Assembly: GCA_019044685.2 (NCBI GenBank)
Contig: JAGTXX020000014.1
Coordinates: 744,001 to 808,000, forward strand
Direction: 5' to 3'
DNA: 64,000 nt
From: Nannochloris sp. 'desiccata'
Taxonomy: Eukaryota; Chlorophyta; Trebouxiophyceae; Chlorellales; Chlorellaceae
Under the pieces are notes generated by a model, which saw only the letters and a list, made by a program, of their open reading frames with translations, was not told where the DNA came from and did no database searches. Every line of letters starts with the position of its first letter. Position 1 is the first letter of the stretch. This document shows, one piece after another, positions 44,712-56,242 of the stretch. The position numbers were made by a program, and so were the translations under genes.

Positions 44712-47372
44712 ATGCACCTTCCGCCACCGATGTTGTTCCAGCAGACAGCGGCACAGGAGCCTTATGTGCTCTTAGAAGAGACCGGAGGTGGGTATATAGC
44801 TCAACCGAGTGGCCACGAAGTGTTCTACGATGAAGCAGCGGGATTACTGCACATAGTGGAAGGCAGAATGGTCTCTGCAGTAGCTCTCCCAGGAAGAAGT
44901 TCGGCAGCGGAAAATAAGAATAGCACGACGGCCGCTGCCACATCTCTGTCTTCTTCTTCTTCTCTTCTTCTAGCTCCTCTTTCAACTACTCCTGAATCAC
45001 AGCAACGACACCAAGAAGGCGAAGAGAATAAAGGTCTATCTACTCCTTCACAAACACCAATATCAGCTCTCCACAGAAGGACAGTGAGCGATGCCGTGAG
45101 CATCGCCAGCACCACCACAAGCACCACCCCTTCCCGCGCCTTTCTCGTCTCTTCCGGCCCTCCAATCACCGCCGTCCGCGCTTCGCTCGACGGCAATTTC
45201 ACCGCATTACAACGTTCTAAACTACAAATAGAGTTTCTAGATCACTCGAATGGCAATATGTTCGTAGAAACCCCACAACAAAATAAAAGTGCAAGTGCCG
45301 TCCTCCACGGATTTTTCTGGACCGATGCACCTGAGGCTGAATTTGTTTTAGTGACCTCCATGGGATTAGAGCTTTATTCACCTAAAATAGGCTCCCAGAG
45401 TCTGAAATACACAGCTTTTCAGAGATTATCAGCAGTGCAGTGGTTTATTTGGTCCCATAGCACGAGGATCTTAGTCGCAGGCTGCGGGAGTAGTGGAGCA
45501 AAATTGCAAGCGTTTCAATTTTCTCGTCATCATTCTGGTGGGGTGGCTCGTTTATCTATGCTTGATTTAACGCCTCCATGGGGCTCTCCTACGAAGATCC
45601 CAAGTAAAAGTATTTTAAATCAAGGTCACAATGCTGCTGTGCATGCTGCGCCGTGGTTGCTGGTTTCTCCAACACAAATCTGGGTATTGTTGCTCTACCG
45701 CCGAGTTTTTATAGCGTATCATGATCTATCTAGTAATACACTGAAATTGTACCGCATATATCGCGATAGTACTGCCTTATTCGCAGAATGTCCTTTAAAG
45801 TTAACCAGTACCGCTGGCCAAAGTGGCGGGTATCACCCAGGGCCTGGAAAAATAGAGCTGAGTGTTGTTGAAGATGTTCTTGTTGTTCATTTTCTTCAGC
45901 AGCATGCTGAAGATTCTACTAATAGTGGTGGTAGCGGCAGTGATCGTGGCCGTGGCGGAACAGCAGTTCTTTTTGATATAGCGGGGGAAGGAGTTCGTGG
46001 ACCTACTGGAGTAAGAATTATAGATCCTATAGTATCTACACCAACACAGCTTGGTGTTATATTACTAGATGGAGGTGTTAAAGTACAAGAGAATGAAGAA
46101 ATAGAAGAACAGCAGAGAGACGGTGAAGTTGAATACGAGCATGGGGTTCAACAGCAGAAATTGAGTTTATTTCACCCAGCTTTAGCGCTAGATCAAGCTT
46201 CTGGCCGTATATTCCGTCTTCGGATTGATTTATTAGCCCTCTCAGAAGCTTGCTTCTCTTCTTCTGCCGCTGCTGCTGATCGTGATGGTGACATATTATC
46301 AATTCTGGCTTTCTTACATCGACGCCAAGAACGTAGGTATAGTGGGCAGCGTGGTTATTCGATTATTAGAGACCACCGTAGAGATCCACGGCATGTAATA
46401 TTACGTGTATTACGTCGTATTGTGAATGATCGTGCTTCGCCTGCTTTGCTTCGATCTGCTTTTGACGCTGTCTTGGCGCCTTTGAGGCGGCAGGAGCAAC
46501 AAAAGAATAACTATAAAAAGAGAAATAGCGACAATAATGAAAAACAGGAAGAAGATGATGGGGATGATGACTATAGATCAGTGCATGCGAAAGAAATTGC
46601 ACTAGGAATACTCGCCCCTGCCCTTCAATTAACCTCGCCAAGACCAGCAGCGATAACACCACCACCACCACCAGCAATTTCAAATACAACACAGTCAACT
46701 GCTGCAGCAAATTATGTGCTAGCTGCTCTTTCAGAGCTCTTTACTTCCTGTTATGCTACTGGGAACTACCCAGTCAACGCTGACGTGGCGAGTTTGTACT
46801 TGACAGCGTATTCGAACGCTGGAAGAGAGTATTTACTCCCTGGTTTATTAACTAGCCATGCCCAGTTGCTTGATTCGACAGAGCTGGCAGAACGCCTAGC
46901 ATCTGGCGACGTCCTACTCGCTCGTCATGACAAGGGCAGCAGTATTTCTAATACTAGTGAACACCAGTTGCTCACTTCTTTGGCTCTAGATATGTATACG
47001 AGGTTAGGTAACCATAAGCAAGTGTGCAAGCTTCTGCTGCAACAGGGCAATGTGCTTGCGGCTGTCAAACACGCTCAACTGTTTTTAATGGTGGATCCTG
47101 GCGTGTTAGAAGACCCTGAACACATCTTTAATGCTGCGTACAGTGCTTTGAATAATAGTACAAGTATGTCTCGTGGAGGAGAAGAAGATAATAAAGTGCT
47201 TAAAATTGCTTTAGGAAGGATCCTTGAGGATAAGAAAACAAAATTTTCTTGCTCTTCTTATCACCCGTCTTCTTCTTCTGCTGCTGCTGCTGTTGATGCT
47301 TTAGCAGCGACTAGTTCCCAGTTTTTAGATCAACAAACTGCATCTTTAGTTGAAGCTTTAGAAAACTTTTAA
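44712..47372 (+). CDS. RMC1: RMC1 (Mic1), MON1-CCZ1 complex subunit
   Basis: Regulator of the MON1-CCZ1 exchange factor that activates RAB7 on late endosomes. Single exon, 886 residues. The N-terminal half is an atypical propeller; VLHGFFWTDAPEAEFVLVTSMGLELYSP matches the family's GFCW...I-F-T-GIE-Y segment. The C-terminal Mic1 domain includes ISILAFLHRRQERR, RHVILRVLRRIVNDRASP, and a final alpha-solenoid LALDMYTRLGNHKQVCKLLLQQG-VLAAVKHAQ. Human RMC1 is shorter; the extra length comes from low-complexity inserts (Ser/Thr near 75-150, Glu-rich near 460 and 610). It is tail-to-head with ENY2 and convergent with the flavin-reductase-like gene at 47606. Confidence 0.85.
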   Translation: MHLPPPMLFQQTAAQEPYVLLEETGGGYIAQPSGHEVFYDEAAGLLHIVEGRMVSAVALPGRSSAAENKNSTTAAATSLSSSSSLLLAPLSTTPESQQRHQEGEENKGLSTPSQTPISALHRRTVSDAVSIASTTTSTTPSRAFLVSSGPPITAVRASLDGNFTALQRSKLQIEFLDHSNGNMFVETPQQNKSASAVLHGFFWTDAPEAEFVLVTSMGLELYSPKIGSQSLKYTAFQRLSAVQWFIWSHSTRILVAGCGSSGAKLQAFQFSRHHSGGVARLSMLDLTPPWGSPTKIPSKSILNQGHNAAVHAAPWLLVSPTQIWVLLLYRRVFIAYHDLSSNTLKLYRIYRDSTALFAECPLKLTSTAGQSGGYHPGPGKIELSVVEDVLVVHFLQQHAEDSTNSGGSGSDRGRGGTAVLFDIAGEGVRGPTGVRIIDPIVSTPTQLGVILLDGGVKVQENEEIEEQQRDGEVEYEHGVQQQKLSLFHPALALDQASGRIFRLRIDLLALSEACFSSSAAAADRDGDILSILAFLHRRQERRYSGQRGYSIIRDHRRDPRHVILRVLRRIVNDRASPALLRSAFDAVLAPLRRQEQQKNNYKKRNSDNNEKQEEDDGDDDYRSVHAKEIALGILAPALQLTSPRPAAITPPPPPAISNTTQSTAAANYVLAALSELFTSCYATGNYPVNADVASLYLTAYSNAGREYLLPGLLTSHAQLLDSTELAERLASGDVLLARHDKGSSISNTSEHQLLTSLALDMYTRLGNHKQVCKLLLQQGNVLAAVKHAQLFLMVDPGVLEDPEHIFNAAYSALNNSTSMSRGGEEDNKVLKIALGRILEDKKTKFSCSSYHPSSSSAAAAVDALAATSSQFLDQQTASLVEALENF

Positions 47373-47605
47373 AAGCCGTATGTGTATACCAACATATCGA
47401 TCTCCATTTTTTGTTTACTCTGTTGTATGTATGTAACTTTCTGCCCCCTCTCTCTTTTTCTCTGAGCGATCTCTACGCGATTGCCTTGGCTCGCCCACAA
47501 TTGCTGGATTATGCAGCAAGGGTCGTGGGTGTAGGTGTCTACAGACGACTATTTCTGTAAACACGGCCCTTCCCTTTCTCTGGTTTGCTTACATTAAATT
47601 TGCCA

Positions 47606-48603
47606 CTATCGATCCGGTCTAGGCAGGTCAAAAATATCATTCGTGCGTCCATATGTGTTCCCACCCAACCTACTAATCGGCTTTAATTTTTGAATATCAA
47701 CTACCAACTTGCCAGAAGGTGACTTTCCGGCGACGCCTTCAGCCACATGCCACATCACAACCTCACCTATGACCACAGTACTCCCTCCTGTAGTACCTCC
47801 TATACTACTGGAAGCGTTGTACACATGTCGTACGATGCATTCGAGTTGTACTGCTGATTCTGCGACTCGAGGCGGGGTGACCTTTTGAGATGGGAGAGGG
47901 GTGAGGCCTGAAAGGGACATCTCATCGGCGCCGTATGGGAAATTGCCGCAGCAATGGTTGGCTGCTTCGACAAACCATTCGCTAATGATGTTGACAACGA
48001 ATTCTCTGCATAAAAAAAAAAAGCAAAAAAAAAAAAAGTATTTAGGTTTTTTCTGCATCTCGGTGGTATTGAGATTTATGCCTGCGCCTGTTTTTACCTC
48101 CTCTTCGTATATTAAAAAAATCCACACACAACACCACCCCCCTCCTAGCATTATTTAATCACTTACTTTGTAGCTAGGATATTATACAGCGAGTCTTTCT
48201 TCCCATGATCTCGCAGTTTTGTAGAGCAGAACCCAATAGCAACAAGCGGTGGTGCATGGCCGACAACATTGAAATAAGAGTAGGGTGCTAGATTCTGAGT
48301 GCCATCTTCTCCTATCGAGGAAATAAACGCAATAGGTCGTGGCACAACTGATGATATGACGAGAGGGTATAGAACGTCAGAAGGAGTGCTGCTAGGATCT
48401 ATGCTGTGCCACCCGGAAGCGGGGTCATAGGGCGGGGGTTGCGGCTGAGGTGGCGTCCATGTAGGATGAGGTGCCTGCGTTCTGAGGATGTCGGTGATAT
48501 GATGGGTATTCTTATTACGGAAAAATAGTAGGTTGACGAGCTTTTCAACTGCGAGGGCTGTTATGGCACCGACGGATGCAAACAATAACTGATTGCGATC
48601 CAT
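47606..48603 (-). CDS. Flavin-reductase-like FMN-binding split-barrel protein
   Basis: Exons 48603-48167 and 48005-47606; 278 residues. An N-terminal helix (LLFASVGAITALAVEKLV) probably anchors it in a membrane. The split barrel carries LVISSVVPRPIAFISSIGEDGTQN, NLAPYSYFNVVGHAPPLVAIGF and, across the splice, KEFVVNIISEWFVEA, all typical of the flavin-reductase-like family. A Gly/Thr-rich insert (SSSIGGTTGGST) sits in a loop, and SRLGGNTYGRTNDIFDL is the family's C-terminal motif. It could reduce FMN, act as a flavoprotein oxidoreductase or bind flavin without catalysis. Divergent from the shikimate kinase gene at 48979. Confidence 0.85.
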
Positions 48604-48978
48604 GATATATTACGGGTTATAAAGCAGGAACAAGGGATTGTAATCTTTTTAATGGATTTGAGAGAACACGCCAAAGCAATAAAAGTATGACTCTGGCAAG
48701 AGTAGCAGGAACATTAACTCTCAGGCCCGATCGTGTTGCAGCGTCTGCGCCTTTTCCTTTTGATCATTTATTTATTAATTAGACCTCTCTCGATTTAAGC
48801 ACATTATTCTTTCCCAAGATCCTAGATAGTTGTCCAGACGACCAACTGTGGCTGCATTTTCAATTCTGGGCACTTTTTTGAATTAACATCTCTACCCTTT
48901 AAACTTAAAAAGTGCGGCTAAAGATCGCTATTACCTTTGCATCTCAGATCATCTATTATAAATATCAACAAGTATACT
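48604..48978. promoter_or_regulatory. Divergent promoter region with TAATTAGACC motif
   Basis: 375 bp between the flavin-reductase-like and shikimate kinase genes. TAATTAGACC at 48776-48785 followed by TCTCTC. The same 10-mer occurs at 6137 and 62888. Confidence 0.45.
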
Positions 48979-50112
48979 ATGACGAGCTTACAGCAAATGC
49001 ATCGCTTGCACCAGCAGCCACAGGTTGCTCATTGTAACATGCGGCGGCCTGCCGTGGCGCCAACGGCACAAGCAGCAAGAGCTAGTGCCCTAGTCCAGCC
49101 TGTGCACCGGCCACTTGGCGGTATCAATTTGTCTAGCAGCTTAGTTACCAACGCTTTCAATAATAAAAGGACAACAACACGACCTTGTCACCAAGTTATT
49201 TATTCCCCTTGTCGCATCTCTGCCAGCCCTCCCATGGGCGAGCAATTCGAAGCAAACAACAAACAATACGCAGAACTCACCAAAAAAATCGAAGCAGCAG
49301 CGGTCACTGCTCAAGAAGGACTTGGAGGCACCAGTCTCTACCTGGTAGGAATGATGGGAAGCGGCAAATCTACAGTGGGCAAACTCGTCAGCCAAGCGCT
49401 TGGTTATTGCTACTTTGACACAGACGCCTTAATTGAGCAGCTCGCTGGCAAAACTATCCCAGAAATCTTCGCTGAAGATGGGGAAGAAGATTTCAGGGCC
49501 ATTGAAACGCAGGTTTTAATGGAATTGGCTCCATTCAGGGACTGTATTGTCTCTACAGGTGGCGGGGCGGTAACAAAATCTGAGAATTGGGGATATATGC
49601 AAGGAGGCATCTCCGTGTGGTTGAATGGAGCACCAAGCTTGTTGGCACATCGTGTGATTCGTGATGGAACTGAAAATAGACCATTATTAGCGACTGGAGG
49701 TGGTAATAATAATAATGGGGGAAATAGCGATGAAAATGATGAAAACTCCGATCGGAATGGCGGCGGTGGCTCAATCGAAACTGAATCTGAAGAGTTTCAA
49801 ACTCTATTAGCAAAGCTTAATAAATTATTGGAAGATAGACTTGAACAGTACGCCTTTGCGGATATTACTGTGTCTTTAGAAGGCGAGAATCCGTCTACAG
49901 CGGACTTTGGAGCGCCTGCAGCGGTGGTGGCATTAAGGATTCTAACGGCGGTGAACGAGAGGATAGCGAAAGATGCTGCTGCAAGGGCAGAGAGAATGAA
50001 GTTTGAAGTGGTGAATGAGACGTTACCACCTACAATGAGGGTAGTGGATAGTATTAATCCTATAGGATCGAGTTCTTCTTCTTCTTCAGATCCTGATCCT
50101 TATTTGCCTTAG
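48979..50112 (+). CDS. Shikimate kinase, organellar
   Basis: Phosphorylates shikimate in the plastid aromatic amino acid pathway. Single exon of about 377 residues from ATG 48979. The first about 85 residues are Gln/Ala/Arg-rich and transit-peptide-like. P-loop GMMGSGKST near 124-132; shikimate-binding DTD in YFDTDALIEQ; FRAIE arginine; glycine-rich STGGGAV; lid RDGTENRPLL; and late Arg in RLEQYAFADITV. All expected key residues are present, so an active kinase, not a degenerate SKL, is likely. An Asn/Gly/Asp-rich insert near 239-270 lengthens the lid region. The C-terminal 60 residues are an extension without known function. Confidence 0.93.
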   Translation: MTSLQQMHRLHQQPQVAHCNMRRPAVAPTAQAARASALVQPVHRPLGGINLSSSLVTNAFNNKRTTTRPCHQVIYSPCRISASPPMGEQFEANNKQYAELTKKIEAAAVTAQEGLGGTSLYLVGMMGSGKSTVGKLVSQALGYCYFDTDALIEQLAGKTIPEIFAEDGEEDFRAIETQVLMELAPFRDCIVSTGGGAVTKSENWGYMQGGISVWLNGAPSLLAHRVIRDGTENRPLLATGGGNNNNGGNSDENDENSDRNGGGGSIETESEEFQTLLAKLNKLLEDRLEQYAFADITVSLEGENPSTADFGAPAAVVALRILTAVNERIAKDAAARAERMKFEVVNETLPPTMRVVDSINPIGSSSSSSSDPDPYLP

Positions 50113-50436
50113 AGAATATGACTTCTTAATTTTTTTTTTGGTTGAGGGTGTCGGTGGCGATGGCGATGGCAGTTTTTTTAATGAAACTTTGGTTTTTTTG
50201 GTGGACTGATGATTGATTTGTGCTTTATTGTTTTCTTTCTTTACATTATTTGTGTAATGTACATAGAGGCAAGTAAACGTGTATCGCTGTGAAAGTTTGA
50301 TCATGTTGGGTTTTGTTTGAGAGGGCACAGCTCTAGCGAGGAGAAGGAAAAAGTTCTGGAGATAAAACCTTGCAGTTGCAAAATTTCAAATCATTATTCT
50401 ATTCTTGTATTTTCGCAATTCAACCTAATCTGAAAG
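50113..50436. other. Intergenic between shikimate kinase and NDUFS1
   Basis: 324 bp, T-rich; no gene. Holds the 3' flank of shikimate kinase and the NDUFS1 promoter. Confidence 0.45.
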
Positions 50437-52975
<2,539 letters not shown>

Positions 52976-53499
52976 TTGGTTATTCTTTTTTTTACATCGC
53001 TTGCTTTATTTCTGGTTTCCCCTCTTTGGTTAGAATAGTCTATTATGGTATTTTGACATGTAGTAGTAGTTTGTAAAAACAGTATCTAAAACTATGAGAA
53101 GAAGAAGAAGGAAAACATCAAATAAAGTCCGGTGTCGGGAAAAAAGCTATTACATTGAAAGTTTTTATTTTCTTTGTTAGTCTTGTTATCGCTCTTTATT
53201 CAATTAGATTTTGATAATAATAACGTAAACTCACCTTGTTTCTAACTCGTGGGTGCTCAACGGCCGCGCTTTTCCTGCGACACCATCATCGTGGCAGCAT
53301 TGTCATGCAATGCCAGCATGCACTGAATTTTGGCCCGCCCTTCCTAATTAGGCATCATCTAGATTATGTAACGACTGTAGTATGATCAAATAGCGGAAAT
53401 AAGGCCTCAAACTTTTTTGCCGGGAACTGAATGAAAAACTAGTTAATAGTGGATTAAAGTTTGGAGGAATCCTCCGATTGGCCAAAAAAAATTTGAACA
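52976..53499. other. Intergenic, NDUFS1 3' flank to tRNA
   Basis: No gene recognised. The end of this segment (53483-53499, A-rich then ATTTGAACA) precedes the tRNA 3' half and can pair with sequence after the 5' half. Confidence 0.5.
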
Positions 53500-53584
53500 T
53501 GGGAAAGGTCGTGGGTTCGACTCCTGCCTGCTCCAAAGGTATCTTTCGGGGTAGTGGCACAGATGGTAGCGCGTTCCCTTCGCA
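53500..53584 (+). tRNA. Circularly permuted tRNA-Ala(CGC)
   Basis: The 3' half precedes the 5' half. 3' half 53500-53535: T38, anticodon-stem GGGAA, variable AGGTC, T-arm GTGGG-TTCGACT-CCTGC, acceptor CTGCTCC, discriminator A; CCA is not encoded. Intervening 12 nt at 53536-53547. 5' half 53548-53584: acceptor GGGGTAG, TG, D-arm GCAC-AGATGGTA-GCGC (one A-C mismatch), G26, anticodon-stem TTCCC, loop TTCGCA with anticodon CGC. Joined, the 73-nt tRNA has a fully paired acceptor stem with the alanine identity pair G3:U70, a complete anticodon stem (TTCCC/GGGAA) and loop TTCGCAT, as expected for tRNA-Ala. The break falls between positions 37 and 38, the usual tRNA intron site. CAAAT after the 5' half can pair with ATTTG before the 3' half, as needed for splicing-endonuclease processing. 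A TTTT follows at 53589-53592. Confidence 0.9.
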
Positions 53585-54587
53585 AATGTTTTGCTGATTT
53601 TGGCAACAGGCACATCACTTGCCTTCCAGAAAGTCTATCTCCAGGTCAATATGACACTATCTGAAAAAGTTACAGCCACTTTCTGTCATTGCTGCCTTCC
53701 CACTTAAGAAGAAACAAAGAATGGATCAATCTACCCGCCTTAGGATTGTTTGCTTTCGTGGGTACATATGACATCATAGACAAAGGAACAAAAACATTTA
53801 AAGATCAATCCGACACGTCTACCCCACATTTTGCTTTAACGCCGTGCACAACGGTGTTTGCCGCCGCTAGCGTGGGGGTAAACGTACTCTTTTCGCTTCA
53901 TTTATTCATTTTTGCACTTTTTGATATATGGAAAGATGACAAGACAGATGGAAAGGTAAAATATAGTAGCCAACAAGGAAATAGAAAGAATCCAGGGTCA
54001 AGATAATAATATTGTTGCATAGCATAGCATGCATTTCGCCAACTTCTGGACAAATTGCCCTACTATTTCAGCAAAGGTCAGCAACGTCTCTCAAAAAAAA
54101 ATCCGACAAACTAGATTTATAGAAGTCCAGCAGTGTCTAAGGAGAACTATCTTACCATTTGACCTCAACAGCTCTTAAAAGTCACCACTGGTCAACGTCT
54201 CTTTGCTCTCAAGCTCAAGGTTGCATTGTTGCCATCGAAAGTGCGGAGCTAACCTCAAGAGGAGCTGCCAGGTGTTGTAGCTTCTTATGTTGCTCGTGCA
54301 CGGCAAGGAATGGACCCAAGATTGAAGCTTTTGGTTGAAGATATTCAGAAGAAGGGGTCTCTATACGGCCAGGGCCATAATAAAATAAAATAAAATAAAA
54401 GAACCCCAAGGGGGTGACTTAAGGGATCGTGAGAAGCACCAAGCTTCAGGCCACCCCTATATAGATGTAACCATGTAATTAACCTACACCAGTAGGCGAA
54501 AGGAGGTGAGTGCGGAGTTGAGTTAGGAGTTTATACCTTGTAAGAAGGATACTTGAGTTGTAATTAAGAATTTGGAGTTGAATTGAC
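53585..54587. other. Gene-poor region with one weak open frame and TAAAA repeat
   Basis: An open frame at 53689-54006 encodes two hydrophobic stretches (LPALGLFAFVGTYDI and VFAAASVGVNVLFSLHLFIFALF) but has no ATG, so it would need an upstream exon I cannot place. A (TAAAA)4 microsatellite lies at 54381-54400. Nothing else recognised. Confidence 0.4.
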
Positions 54588-55497
54588 TTGAGGAGAGAGT
54601 TGATTGCATGGGTTGTCAAGCCACAATCAGTTAAGAAGGTTCTAAATGAGGTTGTGACGCAGCCAGAGTGCGTGAAGACAATAGGATACTCTGTGGTAGC
54701 TCAGGGAGGTTTAAACGAAGAAGTTGAGCGGGAATTAGAGCGAGAACAGGAACAAGAAAAAGAAATCGAGGTGGAAATTCCTGTAATGGCAGCTAGAAAC
54801 GAACAAAATTGGGATTATGAGAAAGCTCTCTCTGCCGTCTTTACAGCTGACCTGGAAAGGATCGTTGAATTAGTGCCTTTGTCAAATGCAGCAAAGTTGT
54901 TGGAGCCATTGAGCTTGCACGGCATCAGTTGGAGCTGCAACGTGTATGCTACAAAGAACTTTTTATACGCTGTACAAGATTCTGCAAGCGAGAAGGGGTG
55001 TTTAAATGCGTATATGCGACCTGTAGACTCGTTACTATTGCTACCAGGTGGAGGTTCCTATGTGTTGCTGTCAGAGCGAGAGGCCAATGCATTTATCCCC
55101 TTGATGCTTCAAGAGGCTAAAATAGCTGAAGAGTCGTCTTCAGATTATAATGGATTACTTTTATGGCATCTGAGCTATGCTTGCGGTGCTGCTTTTTGAG
55201 CAAGCGCCTTTACGATTATTGCTGGGCGGCAGCTCCCAAGAGGCGGTGTTTGCAGCCGCAGAGAAGTTTATTGGTGGCTGTGTTGATCCGTTGGTAAGTA
55301 CGCAGCTTTTCAACGGAGAGACAACGTACGTTGATAATACGAGTATCAAATGGGATGGGCTGGATACTGTACCAGCTTTAAAGATGCTTCAACAGTTGGT
55401 GAACCGACAGGGTGTCGCCGCCAGTGTCGTTGAAATGAGAGGCAAGTTGTCTTTCTTCTCACGTAGCCAGCTTGAAATGGCTTGTGGGGAACTGTGA
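54588..55497 (+). pseudogene. C-terminal fragment of a large DUF3638-like protein, frameshifted
   Basis: Open frame without an initiating ATG at its left end. It encodes ELEREQEQEKEIEVEIP, followed by NEQNWDYEKAL, which reminds me of the charged motif near the C-terminal end of giant DUF3638/DUF3645-type proteins. The frame ends at TGA in the stretch GCTTTTTGAGCA near 55197, and reading one base shorter in the T5 run continues EQAPLRLLLGGSSQEAV to a stop at 55497. Upstream coding sequence of the family is absent. It may be a decayed duplicate fragment, or the last exons of a gene whose other exons I failed to see. The family call is tentative. Confidence 0.5.
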
Positions 55498-56242
55498 ATT
55501 AGTTGTTAATATAATGCTTTACTATAAAGTGAAGATTAAATACTCAAAACTCAGAAAATACACCAACTTTACTGCCATTAGATTTTTTGAATTTGTTTTT
55601 TACAGTTATATGTTAAGTTGCTCTCGACAGAAGAATAGATACAAGTATGATATCAAACACTACTAGCCTTTTGTAAATAGGAATCGAAAGGGTGGCAGGA
55701 TAAGTAAGAATAATTGATTGGAAGAATCAGGAGAGGGTAAAGAAAATAGAAAAGGGAGATGGAATTTAAAAAACATCCACGCTATCGATATTTGAAAAGT
55801 TATTTTTTATTTTCTATTTTTTCATAGCGGAGCGAGGCTGTGCAACAGATTGATTGCTCGCATATCAGATTGAAGAAGAATCGGAGTTGTCAAAAGGGAA
55901 AAAGTCAGCAACAGAAGGGAAACTGAATGAATGAATGAATGAATGTGTGTGTTAATTTGTCAGAGGGAGTTTACGGGGGACAAAAAGCAGAAAAGGGGAA
56001 AACAGCTACGACGACTTCTTTTAAGCCTCGTGCTTCGTGTTTAAAAAGGAAGAGAGAATCATTTGTTGATATAAAAAGTATTTTGAACTTGAGGGACTAG
56101 TAAATTGTTATGGATGATGTTGGTATAAAAAGTATTTCGAACTTATTTCGAAAAAAATGCCAGAATGTTGGCCCAAATTTCCCCTTGATAATTTTTATTC
56201 TTGCGGAAAATACGATGATTTTTGTTGTTGTTGGGCTTTTTA
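55498..56242. other. Intergenic, contains (GAAT)5 microsatellite
   Basis: 745 bp, no gene seen; (GAAT)5 at 55925-55944. Holds the 3' flank of the WD40 gene on the minus strand. Confidence 0.5.

Noticed and set aside
53348..53560. Minus-strand protein with AGVEPTTF-like sequence
   Set aside because: Reverse translation of the tRNA T-arm, a well-known annotation artefact.
53689..54006. 105-codon membrane-like open frame
   Set aside because: No ATG and no supported upstream exon; kept only as a note in the region entry.
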